Source of the DNA: an uncultured Corynebacterium sp.
GTDB taxonomy: Bacteria > Actinomycetota > Actinomycetes > Mycobacteriales > Mycobacteriaceae
DNA length: 64,000 bases
NCBI GenBank assembly: GCA_943913645.1
Contig: CALTYZ010000010.1
Location: 21,991-85,990 of the forward strand
Direction: 5' to 3'
The number at the start of each line of letters is the position of its first letter. Positions within the stretch are counted from its first letter, which is position 1. The notes beneath the pieces are model-generated. The model was not told the origin of the DNA and ran no database searches. It saw only the letters and a list, made by a program, of their open reading frames with translations. Position numbers and translations under genes: made by a program. Below, piece after piece: positions 1-8,501 of this stretch.

Positions 1-1
1 G

Positions 2-283
2 CATCGAGAACATGTGTGGCATCCGTTCGTCTCAGGCTCCACCTTGGTCGGCTGGCGCCAAACATTCGAAGAGTCCCCGTTTCGCGATCGAACTGCGGGT
101 GAAGACAGCGAGTTCCTCATCGACCTACAAGCAAAAGGAAAAACTGTTTACGCAACAGATAGCTTTAACTACCTGTGCGTACGAGGAGCATCAACGCATA
201 CATGGACGATCGCAGACTCAGAACTGCTTGCTAACTCAATCGTTGAAACGGCTGGTTTCAACCTCGCGCACGTCACCGTCTAA
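2..283 (+). CDS. Glycosyltransferase, 3' end only (5' end outside window)
   Basis: The last 93 codons of a gene that begins before the window; the frame is open from base 2 to a TAA at 281-283. The visible protein contains the stretch GEDSEFLIDL, which resembles the acidic motif near the end of family 2-type glycosyltransferase domains. It probably transfers a sugar to a surface polysaccharide or glycolipid. It faces the minus-strand GT4 genes tail to tail with only four bases between the stop codons. Calling it a glycosyltransferase rests on one motif and on the neighbouring genes. Confidence 0.55.
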   Translation, partial: HREHVWHPFVSGSTLVGWRQTFEESPFRDRTAGEDSEFLIDLQAKGKTVYATDSFNYLCVRGASTHTWTIADSELLANSIVETAGFNLAHVTV

Positions 284-287
284 ACAG

Positions 288-1649
288 CTACAGCCGCTCA
301 TACAACTCAGCGTACGCCGCAGCCGCCGAAGCCCAGGTGCGTTTTTGCGCATGCACACTTGGAGTCCGCGGCAGCGACAGCGCGCAAACAATCCCATCTG
401 CGAGCGCTTTCGGGTTACCCGGAAGCACGTATGTTGCTTCTCCCCCGGTGACTTCACGAAGGGCAGGAAGATCGGACGCGACAACCGGAATCCCCTGAGC
501 TTGAGCACGCAATGCCTTCATCGGGGTCACTACCCGGGTCACTCTTGTGTCTTTGCGGGGGACGACAAAAACGTCCAGCGCCGAATACCACAGCCCAGCC
601 TCCTCGGGAGGTATCCAACCGGCGAAGTGAACCCGCCCCTCTAATCCCTCATCCTGAGCAAGATTCACAAGCTGAGCCGTCGATGCACCCTGGCCGACCA
701 GGAGAAGCTGGACATGGGCGGGCAGATAATGCATCGCCCGGATCAAATCATCAAACCCCTCATAAGCAACAAGGGAACTCACTGCGCCAACGTAGCGAGC
801 TGCACCCAAACCAAGTTTTGCCTGCGCGGTAGATGCAGGAACTGCCTCGTGCAACGTGGACTCTGGAATGCAATTCGGGATGACCGAAATCGGCGTGTCC
901 ACTGACCGGCCAGACACATCACGCTTGGAGTGCTCGCTTAACACCACCACCGCGGCTGCGGCGCGCATAGCCTCGCTTTCTTTCTCGCGAGACGCACGGT
1001 AAAAAGCGCTCTCGTACGCCTGAGCGCTAGCAGGTTGAGCGGCCGCCCACGTTGCTTCAGGTTCCCCGCGCACCTCGTAGATCCACGGAATTGCTAATTC
1101 GCTGGCAGCCCACGATGCTGCGACCGCATTCGTCCAAGGAGTGGTCACATGCAGCAAGCTCGCACCAGATCGGCGCGCAGTTGCCGCAATGCAGTGTGCC
1201 TGCGCACGCATCCGACGCAGAAAACGCGGCGGGAGTAGAGGCGGCAAAGCTCGCCAATACGGCACGCCGTCTACTACCTCATGTGTTCCGCAAGGCAGCG
1301 TGCCGACCACCGCTGGGTAGCCAAGACGAGTGATGGCGCAGGCTTGAATGCCCACATCGCGCTGTGCTTCCAGTATCGAATGCGTGCGAATCGCGTAGCC
1401 GCCACGCGAGTGCGGTACCGAGTTTGTGAGCACATGCAACACACGCCCGTTCCACGAACCCGAGCACGAGTCCGCGATGTGCACCGAAAAGTCAGAGGCA
1501 CCACTCCCATCGAGCGGAACTAGCGGTGTCTGAGCAGTCAGTGGACGGCTGAACAAACGCAGCGCCAGCTTGTTCGTGAAATCTAACGGTGCGTGAGCTG
1601 CCTGCACAGCCACCGAGGAGGCGAGCAGCGGAAGGTAGCGTGCCCTCAC
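288..1649 (-). CDS. Glycosyltransferase family 4 (GT-B fold)
   Basis: A 453-residue protein with the two-domain layout of GT4 enzymes. The N-terminal half carries a GGYAIRTHSI segment typical of the acceptor-side domain. The C-terminal half has the nucleotide-sugar-binding features VISVIPN-type loop, LLLVGQG, VHFAGWIP and a final PVVASDLPALREV stretch. It likely transfers an activated sugar in the cytoplasm during cell-envelope polysaccharide synthesis; donor and acceptor cannot be read from sequence. I chose the GTG at 1649 because it overlaps the TGA of the upstream gene (GTGA), a normal coupling arrangement; an in-frame start at 1676 would overlap that gene by 31 bases. Forms a two-gene unit with the GT4 gene at 1646-2950. 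Confidence 0.85.
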   Translation of the reverse strand: MRARYLPLLASSVAVQAAHAPLDFTNKLALRLFSRPLTAQTPLVPLDGSGASDFSVHIADSCSGSWNGRVLHVLTNSVPHSRGGYAIRTHSILEAQRDVGIQACAITRLGYPAVVGTLPCGTHEVVDGVPYWRALPPLLPPRFLRRMRAQAHCIAATARRSGASLLHVTTPWTNAVAASWAASELAIPWIYEVRGEPEATWAAAQPASAQAYESAFYRASREKESEAMRAAAAVVVLSEHSKRDVSGRSVDTPISVIPNCIPESTLHEAVPASTAQAKLGLGAARYVGAVSSLVAYEGFDDLIRAMHYLPAHVQLLLVGQGASTAQLVNLAQDEGLEGRVHFAGWIPPEEAGLWYSALDVFVVPRKDTRVTRVVTPMKALRAQAQGIPVVASDLPALREVTGGEATYVLPGNPKALADGIVCALSLPRTPSVHAQKRTWASAAAAYAELYERL

Positions 1650-2950
1650 GCACTGCCTCCGACCTTTTCGACGCACTCCAACAAGACTTTCGGCGCAACA
1701 TGCTGCCGCTCGTTTTCAATCCACTGAGCTGCGCGAGTGCCGATGACAAGTCGAGATCGATCCTCCGACAGCTCTAACCACAGCTGCGCGAGCGCGGCTG
1801 GGTCCTCCGGTGCAACAACATCACCAGCAGCCAATTCAGTGATCAGCTCGGCCGTCTCACCGGCCACCACCCCGCTGATGTGCAGGCGCTGGCTCATGAT
1901 TTCATAGGTCTTCGATGGAACCGCGTGTGTTAGCGGCCCCCAGTCCGTAAGATGCACCAGCGCTGTATCAGCCCACTGGTAGTGCTCAGCGAGGTTATCG
2001 GCGCTCCTACGGTTCTCAAACTGCGCTGCTACTCCAAGCTCCTCGGCAGCCCGAATGAGTTGCTTTTTCGCCGCGCCCGCACCAACCAAACGCAAGTACA
2101 CAGTCAGGCCGTGATCTCTAGCAAGAGCAGCCGCTTTCAAAGCATTATGCAAGTTTTGCGCACGCCCAAGCGTTCCCGCATACAACACGTTAAGCACGGC
2201 GCTGCCGCCGTTGAGATCGGGGTGCTTCGTCACCACTGTTTGTGGAGGAAACACATTTCTAACGGTGACGGCCTTGCGCTGTCCTGCAACGGCCTCGCCA
2301 GCAAACCGCTCGCACAGATCCAACTCCAGGTAGCGGGAGGTGACCATCACCAACGCAGCACGCTTAAGCACCCTGTTCAACCCTCGGCCGGTAATGAACG
2401 AGACAACCTGGAGGGGACCATGGGAGAGCAGCCTCTGCCGGAGCGAGGGCGGCCCTGTCCCCGCGTTCCAGCTGCCAGAGACACTGAGAAGTTCAGGCCA
2501 GGCATCCCGGAGATCAATCATGTACGGCACGCGATAGCGCTTCGCTGCGATCTGCGCCACGAAGGCTGTGGGGATTGCGGGGACTGTTCCCACGACCAAG
2601 TCGGGTGTATATCCTTTCAGCGGCCCCGTTGGACGCAACACTGCATGCAGCGCCCCAAGCGCAACCGCAGCTTGGTTCAACGCCTTCTGGGTGATCGACT
2701 GGCCCCCCGGGAAAAACCCAGAGCGGATAATCCTCTCCCCCGACCTTCCAACCTCGGGCTGCGGTGCGGCTTCGAATCCTCGCTCACGCCACCACTGATG
2801 CAGTGACACATCGCGTAGATAATGCGGCGGCGGGGTAACAACTGTGATCTCGTGTCCCGCGTCCTGCAATATCTTCGAAAACCATGCCCACCGCCTCTGT
2901 GGCACGCCATTTTCTGGATCCCAATACTGCGAGACGACCAAGATCTTCAA
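1646..2950 (-). CDS. Glycosyltransferase family 4 (WbuB/WcaI-like)
   Basis: A 434-residue GT4 enzyme starting MKILVVSQYWDPENG, the typical opening of WbuB-like glycosyltransferases. A central IDLRDAWPE motif and a C-terminal VLYAGTLGRAQN nucleotide-sugar site support the family. The TTG at 2950 is preferred: AGGAGG lies six bases upstream (2957-2962), whereas the in-frame TTG at 2965 has no such site. The product probably builds a cell-surface polysaccharide together with the coupled gene downstream (GTGA overlap) and the UDP-GlcNAc 2-epimerase nearby, which could supply ManNAc-type sugars. The acceptor is unknown. Confidence 0.85.
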   Translation of the reverse strand: MKILVVSQYWDPENGVPQRRWAWFSKILQDAGHEITVVTPPPHYLRDVSLHQWWRERGFEAAPQPEVGRSGERIIRSGFFPGGQSITQKALNQAAVALGALHAVLRPTGPLKGYTPDLVVGTVPAIPTAFVAQIAAKRYRVPYMIDLRDAWPELLSVSGSWNAGTGPPSLRQRLLSHGPLQVVSFITGRGLNRVLKRAALVMVTSRYLELDLCERFAGEAVAGQRKAVTVRNVFPPQTVVTKHPDLNGGSAVLNVLYAGTLGRAQNLHNALKAAALARDHGLTVYLRLVGAGAAKKQLIRAAEELGVAAQFENRRSADNLAEHYQWADTALVHLTDWGPLTHAVPSKTYEIMSQRLHISGVVAGETAELITELAAGDVVAPEDPAALAQLWLELSEDRSRLVIGTRAAQWIENERQHVAPKVLLECVEKVGGSA

Positions 2951-3006
2951 CAGTCGCCTCCTCAAATCGTCAAGTGATCAAAACTCACACTGAAGCTGGG
3001 TAGATG

Positions 3007-3080
3007 TGGGGCCAGCGGGGCTCGAACCCGCGACCAGCGGATTATGAGTCCGCGGCTCTAACCGACTGAGCTATAGCCCC
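3007..3080 (-). tRNA. tRNA with CAT anticodon (Met elongator or Ile2)
   Basis: Read on the minus strand, 74 bases fold as a cloverleaf: acceptor stem GGGGCTA pairing with TGGCCCC, a D-arm containing AGCTCAGTCGGTTAGAGC, an anticodon loop CTCATAA and a T-arm GGTTCGAGCC. The CCA end is not encoded. A CAT anticodon fits elongator methionine or lysidine-modified isoleucine (AUA) tRNA. The anticodon arm and the TGGTCGC variable region look more like Ile2 to me, but I cannot settle it by eye. Confidence 0.9.
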
Positions 3081-3100
3081 CGGAAGCGTTGCGCCCTCCG

Positions 3101-3106
3101 ACTATA
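3101..3106 (-). promoter_or_regulatory. Candidate -10 box of the tRNA gene
   Basis: TATAGT on the minus strand lies 20 bases upstream of the tRNA 5' end, allowing a short leader. No convincing -35 hexamer is seen at 16-18 bases, so this is weak. Confidence 0.35.
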
Positions 3107-3152
3107 ACGTGCGGTAATGCGCGCACCCTAATCGCACACCACTTTATTCTGT

Positions 3153-3174
3153 TGGCTGAGGAGGACTTCAGCCA
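3153..3174 (-). terminator. Hairpin 15 bases after the epimerase stop codon
   Basis: TGGCTGA and TCAGCCA form a perfect 7-bp stem with an 8-base loop just downstream of the minus-strand epimerase gene. There is no run of T after the stem, so it could be a weak terminator or an mRNA 3'-end hairpin that separates this gene from the tRNA. Confidence 0.35.
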
Positions 3175-3188
3175 CGAGGCAACGCAGC

Positions 3189-4358
3189 TTAGGCCGTAGC
3201 AACCAGCTGCGGGTCGAACTCACCGGTGCGGTGGCCAACCCCGGTCAGTTCAGCGATGGCGGCAACGGTGCGTGCAGCAGCCATGCCATCGCCATAAGGG
3301 TTAACAGCGTATGCCATAGCGTTATAGGCGGCCTCGTTGTCTAACAGGTTGCGTGCCTCGGCAACAATGCGTTCGCGCACAGTGCCCACCAGCTTCACAG
3401 TGCCGGCAACCACAGCCTCCGGCCGCTCAGTGTTCTCACGCATCACCAACACGGGTTTACCCAGCGACGGTGCCTCCTCCTGCACGCCACCCGAATCTGT
3501 GAGCACGATCGTGGCCCGGTTCATCAGCGCGGTGAACTGGTCATAGGGCAACGGGTCGGTGATGATCACGTTCGGAAGGTGCTCTACCGCCGGCAGAATC
3601 GCTTCGCGCACCCTGGGGTTGAGGTGCAGCGGTAGCGCGAAAATACGCTCCGGGTAGGCGGTGGCCAGTTCCTGAACCGCTCCGCCGATCTCCTGCATGG
3701 CGTGGAGGTTTTCACGCCGGTGTGTGGTCACGAGCACAAGCTCTCGTGTGGAAGCACAAGCTTCGCGCAAGCGGGCGTCATCAAACTCAACGTCCCAATT
3801 CGAGGCTGCAAGCAGCGCGTCAATGACTGTGTTGCCGGTGACCACAATGTCTTTGCTGCGGAAATTCTCGCGGCGCAGGTTCTCACGCGACTCCTGTGTC
3901 GGTGCAAGGTGCAAGCTTGCCACCTGGCCAATGATTTTGCGGTTCGCTTCCTCCGGAAACGGTGAAGAAATATTGCCGGTGCGCAAACCCGCCTCCAAAT
4001 GCACAACCGCCACACCCCGATGAAACCCCGCAAGGGCAGCGCCCATTGCGGTGGAAGTATCGCCCTGGGAAATGATCACGTCAGGTGTTTCTGCCTCAAT
4101 GATCTTGTCCAGGCCAGCGATCGCACGCGAAACAATCTGGTTCAGCGATTGGCCGGGTTGCATGAGCATCAAATCATGGTTCGGCTCAATGCCGAAGCGC
4201 TGGTTGACCTGTTGGAGCATTTCGCGGTGCTGGCCGGTAGACACAACAACAGAGTTGAACCGGTCATCCGCCTGGAGCGCGCTGACCACCGGGGCGACCT
4301 TGATGGCCTCTGGGCGGGTGCCATACACCGTCATGATTGTGGGACGAGTCATTGTCAC
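3189..4358 (-). CDS. wecB: UDP-N-acetylglucosamine 2-epimerase (non-hydrolysing)
   Basis: A 389-residue cytoplasmic enzyme that interconverts UDP-GlcNAc and UDP-ManNAc for surface polysaccharides. The N-terminal GTRPEAIK motif, the STGQHREM segment, HLEAGLRTG, VTTHRREN and LTDSGGVQEEAPSLGKPVL are all family hallmarks, and the length is normal. The GTG at 4358 has GAGG five bases upstream; an ATG two codons later (4352) is the alternative. It stands alone, separated from the glycosyltransferase pair by the tRNA gene, but probably feeds the same envelope pathway. Close homologues are called wecB, mnaA or epsC; the symbol is by family. Confidence 0.93.
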   Translation of the reverse strand: MTMTRPTIMTVYGTRPEAIKVAPVVSALQADDRFNSVVVSTGQHREMLQQVNQRFGIEPNHDLMLMQPGQSLNQIVSRAIAGLDKIIEAETPDVIISQGDTSTAMGAALAGFHRGVAVVHLEAGLRTGNISSPFPEEANRKIIGQVASLHLAPTQESRENLRRENFRSKDIVVTGNTVIDALLAASNWDVEFDDARLREACASTRELVLVTTHRRENLHAMQEIGGAVQELATAYPERIFALPLHLNPRVREAILPAVEHLPNVIITDPLPYDQFTALMNRATIVLTDSGGVQEEAPSLGKPVLVMRENTERPEAVVAGTVKLVGTVRERIVAEARNLLDNEAAYNAMAYAVNPYGDGMAAARTVAAIAELTGVGHRTGEFDPQLVATA

Positions 4359-4475
4359 CTATTCCTCACTAAATATTCACCGAATGACATACTTCCTCAC
4401 AACTTAGTACAAGATGGTTCACACTTGCACGTCAGCCGGGGATTATTTGTCAGTGGGGTCTGTAGTCTGGTGCGC

Positions 4476-4772
4476 ATGATTCAATTCGTTGTCGGCGCCG
4501 CAGCCGGGTACGTGCTGGGCACAAAAGCTGGGCGCAAGCGCTACCACCAGATCGTCAACGCCACACAATCCGTCATGAACTCACCGGTAACCAAGCAGGT
4601 CACGACCTCAGCGCGCAAAGCAATCGCCAACCGCATCGACCCAGAACCACGCATGCGCGAAGTCAAAAACACCCGCACTGACCGCACCATCGGCGGCGCA
4701 AAAGGCCGCAAACTTCGCGGCCGAAAAAGCCCAAACACCGAGCCTCAAATTTTCGAGCCCGACGAGGATTAA
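4476..4772 (+). CDS. Small conserved protein of unknown function
   Basis: A 98-residue basic protein beginning MIQFVVGAAAGYVLGTKAGRKRY. The first 20 residues form a short glycine/alanine-rich hydrophobic segment, similar to YtxH-type small membrane-associated proteins; the rest is charged and probably cytoplasmic. ATG 4476 is used; a GTG two codons upstream is possible. It is divergent from the epimerase and converges on ppx/gppA. I recognise the style from other actinobacteria but can assign no function. Confidence 0.7.
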   Translation: MIQFVVGAAAGYVLGTKAGRKRYHQIVNATQSVMNSPVTKQVTTSARKAIANRIDPEPRMREVKNTRTDRTIGGAKGRKLRGRKSPNTEPQIFEPDED

Positions 4773-4788
4773 CCTGACGAGGATTAAC
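4761..4788. repeat. Direct repeat spanning a stop codon
   Basis: GACGAGGATTAAC occurs at 4761-4773 and again at 4776-4788, separated by two bases. The first copy contains the stop codon of the 98-residue gene; the second duplicates that stop downstream. It looks like a local slippage duplication. Confidence 0.8.
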
Positions 4789-4793
4789 AGACA

Positions 4794-5750
4794 CTACCCG
4801 CGCTGCAGGCTAGCGATGATCCCATCCAAAATGTCCTTCTCACTGATCACGAACTGCCCACAGCCCGCACGCTCAAAGACATCCATCAACTCTTCAACCA
4901 CCACCGCGCCCGCACCGAGCACATCCGCGCGCCCCGGATGAATTACCGGGTGCTGCGCGCGTATCCGCGCCGCCGTTTTCCTCACCTCGGCCGTTACCTC
5001 CCGCATGCGCGCAAACGGGATACGTGACATGTGAATGGCCTGCGGGTCATACGTGTGCAATCCCTGCGCAAGGGCCGACAGCGTGGTAAACGTGCCCGCA
5101 CACCCCACCACAGTGCCAACCGCGTCCAACGGCACCCGTGCCTGCGCTTCGGCAATGCACTCACGAACATACGCACGCGCCGCATCCTGCTCTGTGTGCG
5201 TCGGTGGATCAGACCGCATGAACCGCTCCGACAACCGCACACAGCCCATCTGCGTTGACGCCGCACGCAAACCCGATACAGTCTCCACCACGAACTCGGT
5301 AGAACCGCCACCAAGATCAATCACACAACGCGGCTCACGGGCCTCACTGGACGCGCTGGTTTGCCCAGCCAAATCCACCGTCGCCCCCCGAAACGACAGC
5401 GCAGCTTCCTCTTCACCCGAAATCACCTCCGCTGTAGTACCCGGCTGGATGCGCCCCAGCAGCTCGGCTGTCATCGCGAAAAACTCGTCCCGATTCGCCG
5501 CATCGCGCGTAGCCGAGGTAGCAACCATGCGCACCTGTTCAACCCTATGGCGCTGCATCTGATCGACATAGCCCTTGAGTGCGACCCCGGTGCGCTCAAT
5601 CGCCTCCGGCTGGAAACGTCCCGTCTCATCCACCCCCTGACCCAGGCGAACAATCTCCATCTGACGCACGATTTCCGTACCAGATGCTGTGTTCTGGATC
5701 AGCAGACGAATGGAATTGGTGCCGCAATCCACGGCGGCAAGGGTCGTCAT
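4794..5750 (-). CDS. ppx: Exopolyphosphatase / pppGpp phosphohydrolase family
   Basis: A 318-residue member of the Ppx/GppA family, which removes terminal phosphates from polyphosphate or converts pppGpp to ppGpp. It has the ASKHA phosphate motifs: AVDCGTNSIRLL at the N-terminus and VIDLGGGSTEFV near residue 150. At about 318 residues it is the short actinobacterial type lacking the C-terminal HD-like domain of E. coli Ppx. Its ATG overlaps the stop of the DUF501 gene by four bases (ATGA), so the two are co-translated. In corynebacteria this gene normally follows eno-ftsB-DUF501. Confidence 0.9.
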   Translation of the reverse strand: MTTLAAVDCGTNSIRLLIQNTASGTEIVRQMEIVRLGQGVDETGRFQPEAIERTGVALKGYVDQMQRHRVEQVRMVATSATRDAANRDEFFAMTAELLGRIQPGTTAEVISGEEEAALSFRGATVDLAGQTSASSEAREPRCVIDLGGGSTEFVVETVSGLRAASTQMGCVRLSERFMRSDPPTHTEQDAARAYVRECIAEAQARVPLDAVGTVVGCAGTFTTLSALAQGLHTYDPQAIHMSRIPFARMREVTAEVRKTAARIRAQHPVIHPGRADVLGAGAVVVEELMDVFERAGCGQFVISEKDILDGIIASLQRG

Positions 5751-6292
5751 TGGGTGGCTCCGAAGGCGTCGTCAAGCGAAATGCCCAACTGTTCAAGCGT
5801 GGGCCAATCGCCGGGAATCGCACTGCCCCGCAGGTGACCGTGCTCCGCGGCGAGCGCAACCGCTTCATCACCGAACCGCACACGGCCAGGGCCCTCCGCC
5901 AACGCATACGCAATCAGCACATGCAGGCATTTGACCCGCTCAGGCATACCGCCGCCGGAAAAATCCGTGCCCAAATCCTCAATCGCGTTGCGCTCGGCCA
6001 GATAATGCTCATGCGCGCGGGTGTAATCGGACTGCAGCTGCGGCGACTGCGCCAGCCGAGACTCCATCCACTTCATCACCTGCGCGACCTCCAAGCGCGA
6101 GGCCTCCGCCGTCAAACGCGGATCCGTGAGGTAATACAACGTGGGAAACGGCGTGCCATCATCCAACCGCGGCGCCGTCTTCACCACCGCAGGCAGGTCA
6201 TCCGGCGTGCGGTACGCAACCTCAAGCACCCCGCGCGGCTTGCGGCCAAGCTGGGCAGTAATCGTGGCGATGTCATCTGCGGACACGGTCAT
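5747..6292 (-). CDS. DUF501 family protein
   Basis: A 181-residue protein of the actinobacterial DUF501 family, function unknown. It begins MTVSADDIATITAQLGRKPRG and contains the conserved TLYYLTDPRLTAEASRLE and GGMPERVKCLHVLIAYALAEG regions. ATG 6292 fits the family start; longer readings run into the ftsB-like gene. It lies between the ftsB-like gene and ppx, the usual actinobacterial arrangement, and overlaps ppx by four bases. Confidence 0.88.
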   Translation of the reverse strand: MTVSADDIATITAQLGRKPRGVLEVAYRTPDDLPAVVKTAPRLDDGTPFPTLYYLTDPRLTAEASRLEVAQVMKWMESRLAQSPQLQSDYTRAHEHYLAERNAIEDLGTDFSGGGMPERVKCLHVLIAYALAEGPGRVRFGDEAVALAAEHGHLRGSAIPGDWPTLEQLGISLDDAFGATQ

Positions 6293-6332
6293 AGCCACGA
6301 TTGTGGCATACAGCTCAAGGGTGCGGCCGCAG

Positions 6333-7043
6333 CTAGTCGACGGGTGCGGGCTCTGGTGCTGCTTCTGCTGCAGGCTCTGGTGCTGGCGCGGTACGCAGCG
6401 AATCCCACAACACCTTGGGCCAGGAACGATCATCCGCCGCGCCATCAGCGGTGAGAGGATTCGACGGCGTCATACGCGGATCAATAATGCGCCACGCCTG
6501 CTCCCCCTCCTCCAACGCACCAAGGCGACGGCGGGCCTCCTGCTCCACATAGCCCGGGTCCTGATAGCGCTCAATATCCGCCTCAAGCTCACCCTTTTGC
6601 TGCTCCAGTGCCTCAATCGAGGCCTGGGCACGCGCAATTTCAGAGCGGCCCTCATAGTAGTTTCGCAGCGGCACCGCCACCGCAACCAAGACAACGAGCA
6701 CCACCGCGATCAACACCCCCGTTGAGGTGAGATCACGCTGCAACAGCGGCACCTTCACCTTCGCGCGGGCGCGCGCCTCCCGCGCTTCGCGTTCCGCACG
6801 CCGAGCCCGGTCACGAGACGCCACCGGCACCGTGCGCGGGCGACGCCCACGAAACGGCCTGGCAGCGTTGGACTTGGTTGTAGCGTTGCGCTGAGCCCTG
6901 GCGGCGCGCGGGGCGTCAGTGGTTTCCGTGGCGTGCGGTGGCTGTGTGGCGCGAGTGGTCATAGTGGCCATGACTTTACTTGAGGATTCACTCACGCCCG
7001 CCCGCACACGCGGGGTGCAGTTGAGATGTCGATGCGTAGCCAT
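6333..7043 (-). CDS. ftsB: Septum formation initiator family protein (FtsB/DivIC-like)
   Basis: A single-pass membrane protein of up to 236 residues. A long basic, disordered N-terminus is followed by a transmembrane segment (TSTGVLIAVVLVVLVAVAVP, around residues 110-130), a short coiled coil (ARAQASIEALEQQKGELEADI) and the conserved YQDPGYVEQEARRRLG region, ending in a Pro/Ala/Glu tail. FtsB/DivIC proteins connect FtsL and FtsQ in the divisome. The start is uncertain: ATG 7043 has only a weak ribosome site, and ATGs at 6971 and 6962 are possible. In relatives this gene directly follows eno; here the RloA/RloB-like cassette separates them, so it must use its own promoter. A TAAAAT at about 7076-7081 (minus strand) is a candidate. 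Confidence 0.85.
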   Translation of the reverse strand: MATHRHLNCTPRVRAGVSESSSKVMATMTTRATQPPHATETTDAPRAARAQRNATTKSNAARPFRGRRPRTVPVASRDRARRAEREAREARARAKVKVPLLQRDLTSTGVLIAVVLVVLVAVAVPLRNYYEGRSEIARAQASIEALEQQKGELEADIERYQDPGYVEQEARRRLGALEEGEQAWRIIDPRMTPSNPLTADGAADDRSWPKVLWDSLRTAPAPEPAAEAAPEPAPVD

Positions 7044-7082
7044 GTCTTTTCACAACAACACACCGATCTTCATCAATTTTAG

Positions 7083-7119
7083 AATCTAATTACATCTTCA
7101 AATAAGATGTAATTAGATT
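7083..7119. repeat. Perfect AT-rich 16-bp inverted repeat
   Basis: AATCTAATTACATCTT (7083-7098) and its exact complement (7104-7119) are separated by CAAAT. The arms have only three G or C bases each, in a GC-rich genome. The element sits between the divergent ftsB-like gene and the RloA-like gene, 42 bases before the chosen ATG. It could be an operator for a dimeric regulator or a hairpin in the leader RNA. It lacks the GC stem and T-run of an intrinsic terminator. Confidence 0.95.
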
Positions 7120-7160
7120 GCAACTTGGAAGAAAAAGATCGACCCTGGAAGGTCAAAGCA

Positions 7161-8501
7161 ATGCTCCTGGATTTCACAGTCAGCAACTATCGCTCGATAT
7201 ATGACGCGGCCTCTATCAATATGATCGCGGGACGCGAGCAGGCGCATCGCGAGCGCTGCCCACTCTTGAGCAAACGTTACAACAAGACCGTGAACCCAAT
7301 CGCTGCGATCTTCGGCGCCAATGCAGCTGGAAAAACGACGTTCATCAAAGCAATGCAGACATTAAAGGATCTGATTGCCAACCCTCCTCGGCCCGCAGAT
7401 CCGATGCCCTTCGACCCATTCGGCCTCAATGATCGAGCTAAGGACGAACCAACCAGCTTCGAGCTCATGTTCGTATGGGACGACTTCATCTACGACTACA
7501 TCCTTCGGTTCAACGACAATCACATAGTCGAAGAATCTCTGAGCCAAATCCTCTCAAGAACCGAACAAACATTGTTCATCCGACATAAGGACCACTTCGA
7601 GTTTCCACAGCTCGACTCGCGCGCGCCATCACTGTCAGAGCAAGCCAAAAGCGCGACAACAGTCCTCAGTTCAGTTCCTGACAAAGTACCTCTTGCCTCG
7701 TATGTAGGAGAAGTGAATTTCGGTGATCTCGCTACGCAATTCGACCTCTCGAGGTACACGGCGGTCAAGAAGTTTCTAGACAACGTTTTCGTCGTACCTG
7801 CGGGAATCATGGAACTGCCAGGAGGGGAAACCAACTTTGGGTCTTGGCAAGAGCTAATCACCGAGATAGATGCTGGAATTGAGGGCGTACATTCGGAACG
7901 TGTCGAGTTGCTGACGCTGGGGTTACACGACGATACTCTTCGTGACTACCAGCGTATTTTGACAACTTCCAAGAATCCGATCCATGTAGAGCTTCCGAAC
8001 GGACGCTTTACTATCTCGCTTGACGAGGATGAACTCATCGCCGAACGAATTAGTCTGGAACATGCGTCTGAAGGATCGCGACCCAAGCGGGTCAAATGGT
8101 CGGCCGAGTCAGACGGAACCAAGTCAGCCGCACGCCTCCTCGGATTGTTCGAGCTTTACTCACGGCCTGATATGCGAGGAGTACTGATGGTGGACGAGAT
8201 TGACCGTAGTTTTCACACGGAGCTCTCGAAGGCGCTGATCGGCGGTTTTCTGAAAGCTTCGAACAAGGACAGCCGCACCCAAATCCTGCTGACCACCCAC
8301 GATCTTTTGTTGATGGACCCGCAGTTGCTTCGCCGGGATGAGATCTTGATCGTGGAAAAGGATCACACGGGCCAGACCAACATCACGCCACTCTCAGACT
8401 TCGAAGAACCCCGCAAGACAACCGACCTGCGCAAAAGCTACTTGCAGGGGCGATTTGGTGGGATCCCCGCGATCCAGCCTTTGAGGTTCTCCCGTGGCTA
8501 A
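7161..8501 (+). CDS. RloA-like AAA/ABC-type ATPase, putative defence protein
   Basis: A 446-residue ATPase of the OLD/RloA-like group (AAA_15/AAA_21, COG1106). It starts MLLDFTVSNYRSI; Walker A GANAAGKT is at 52-59, an ABC-signature-like SDGTKSA at 317-323, Walker B VLMVDEID at 341-348 and the H-loop TTHD at 378-381. The C-terminal DLRKSYLQGRFGGIP is typical of RloA proteins. ATG 7161 has GGAAGG eight bases upstream; a TTG at 7125 is less likely. It overlaps the RloB-like gene by eight bases, so both are made together. Such ATPase/Toprim pairs are known from restriction loci and resemble OLD-type defences such as PARIS. Visibly lower in GC than its neighbours, which suggests acquisition. A defence role is inferred. 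Confidence 0.85.
   Translation: MLLDFTVSNYRSIYDAASINMIAGREQAHRERCPLLSKRYNKTVNPIAAIFGANAAGKTTFIKAMQTLKDLIANPPRPADPMPFDPFGLNDRAKDEPTSFELMFVWDDFIYDYILRFNDNHIVEESLSQILSRTEQTLFIRHKDHFEFPQLDSRAPSLSEQAKSATTVLSSVPDKVPLASYVGEVNFGDLATQFDLSRYTAVKKFLDNVFVVPAGIMELPGGETNFGSWQELITEIDAGIEGVHSERVELLTLGLHDDTLRDYQRILTTSKNPIHVELPNGRFTISLDEDELIAERISLEHASEGSRPKRVKWSAESDGTKSAARLLGLFELYSRPDMRGVLMVDEIDRSFHTELSKALIGGFLKASNKDSRTQILLTTHDLLLMDPQLLRRDEILIVEKDHTGQTNITPLSDFEEPRKTTDLRKSYLQGRFGGIPAIQPLRFSRG

Noticed and set aside
12..644. A 210-codon plus-strand frame overlapping the glycosyltransferase ends
   Set aside because: Arg/Ser/Pro-rich translation without motifs; it lies opposite the GT4 gene, which has clear motifs.
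3007..3080. tRNA as an integration site for the glycosyltransferase region
   Set aside because: No integrase and no second copy of the tRNA 3' end was noticed nearby, so an attachment site cannot be supported.
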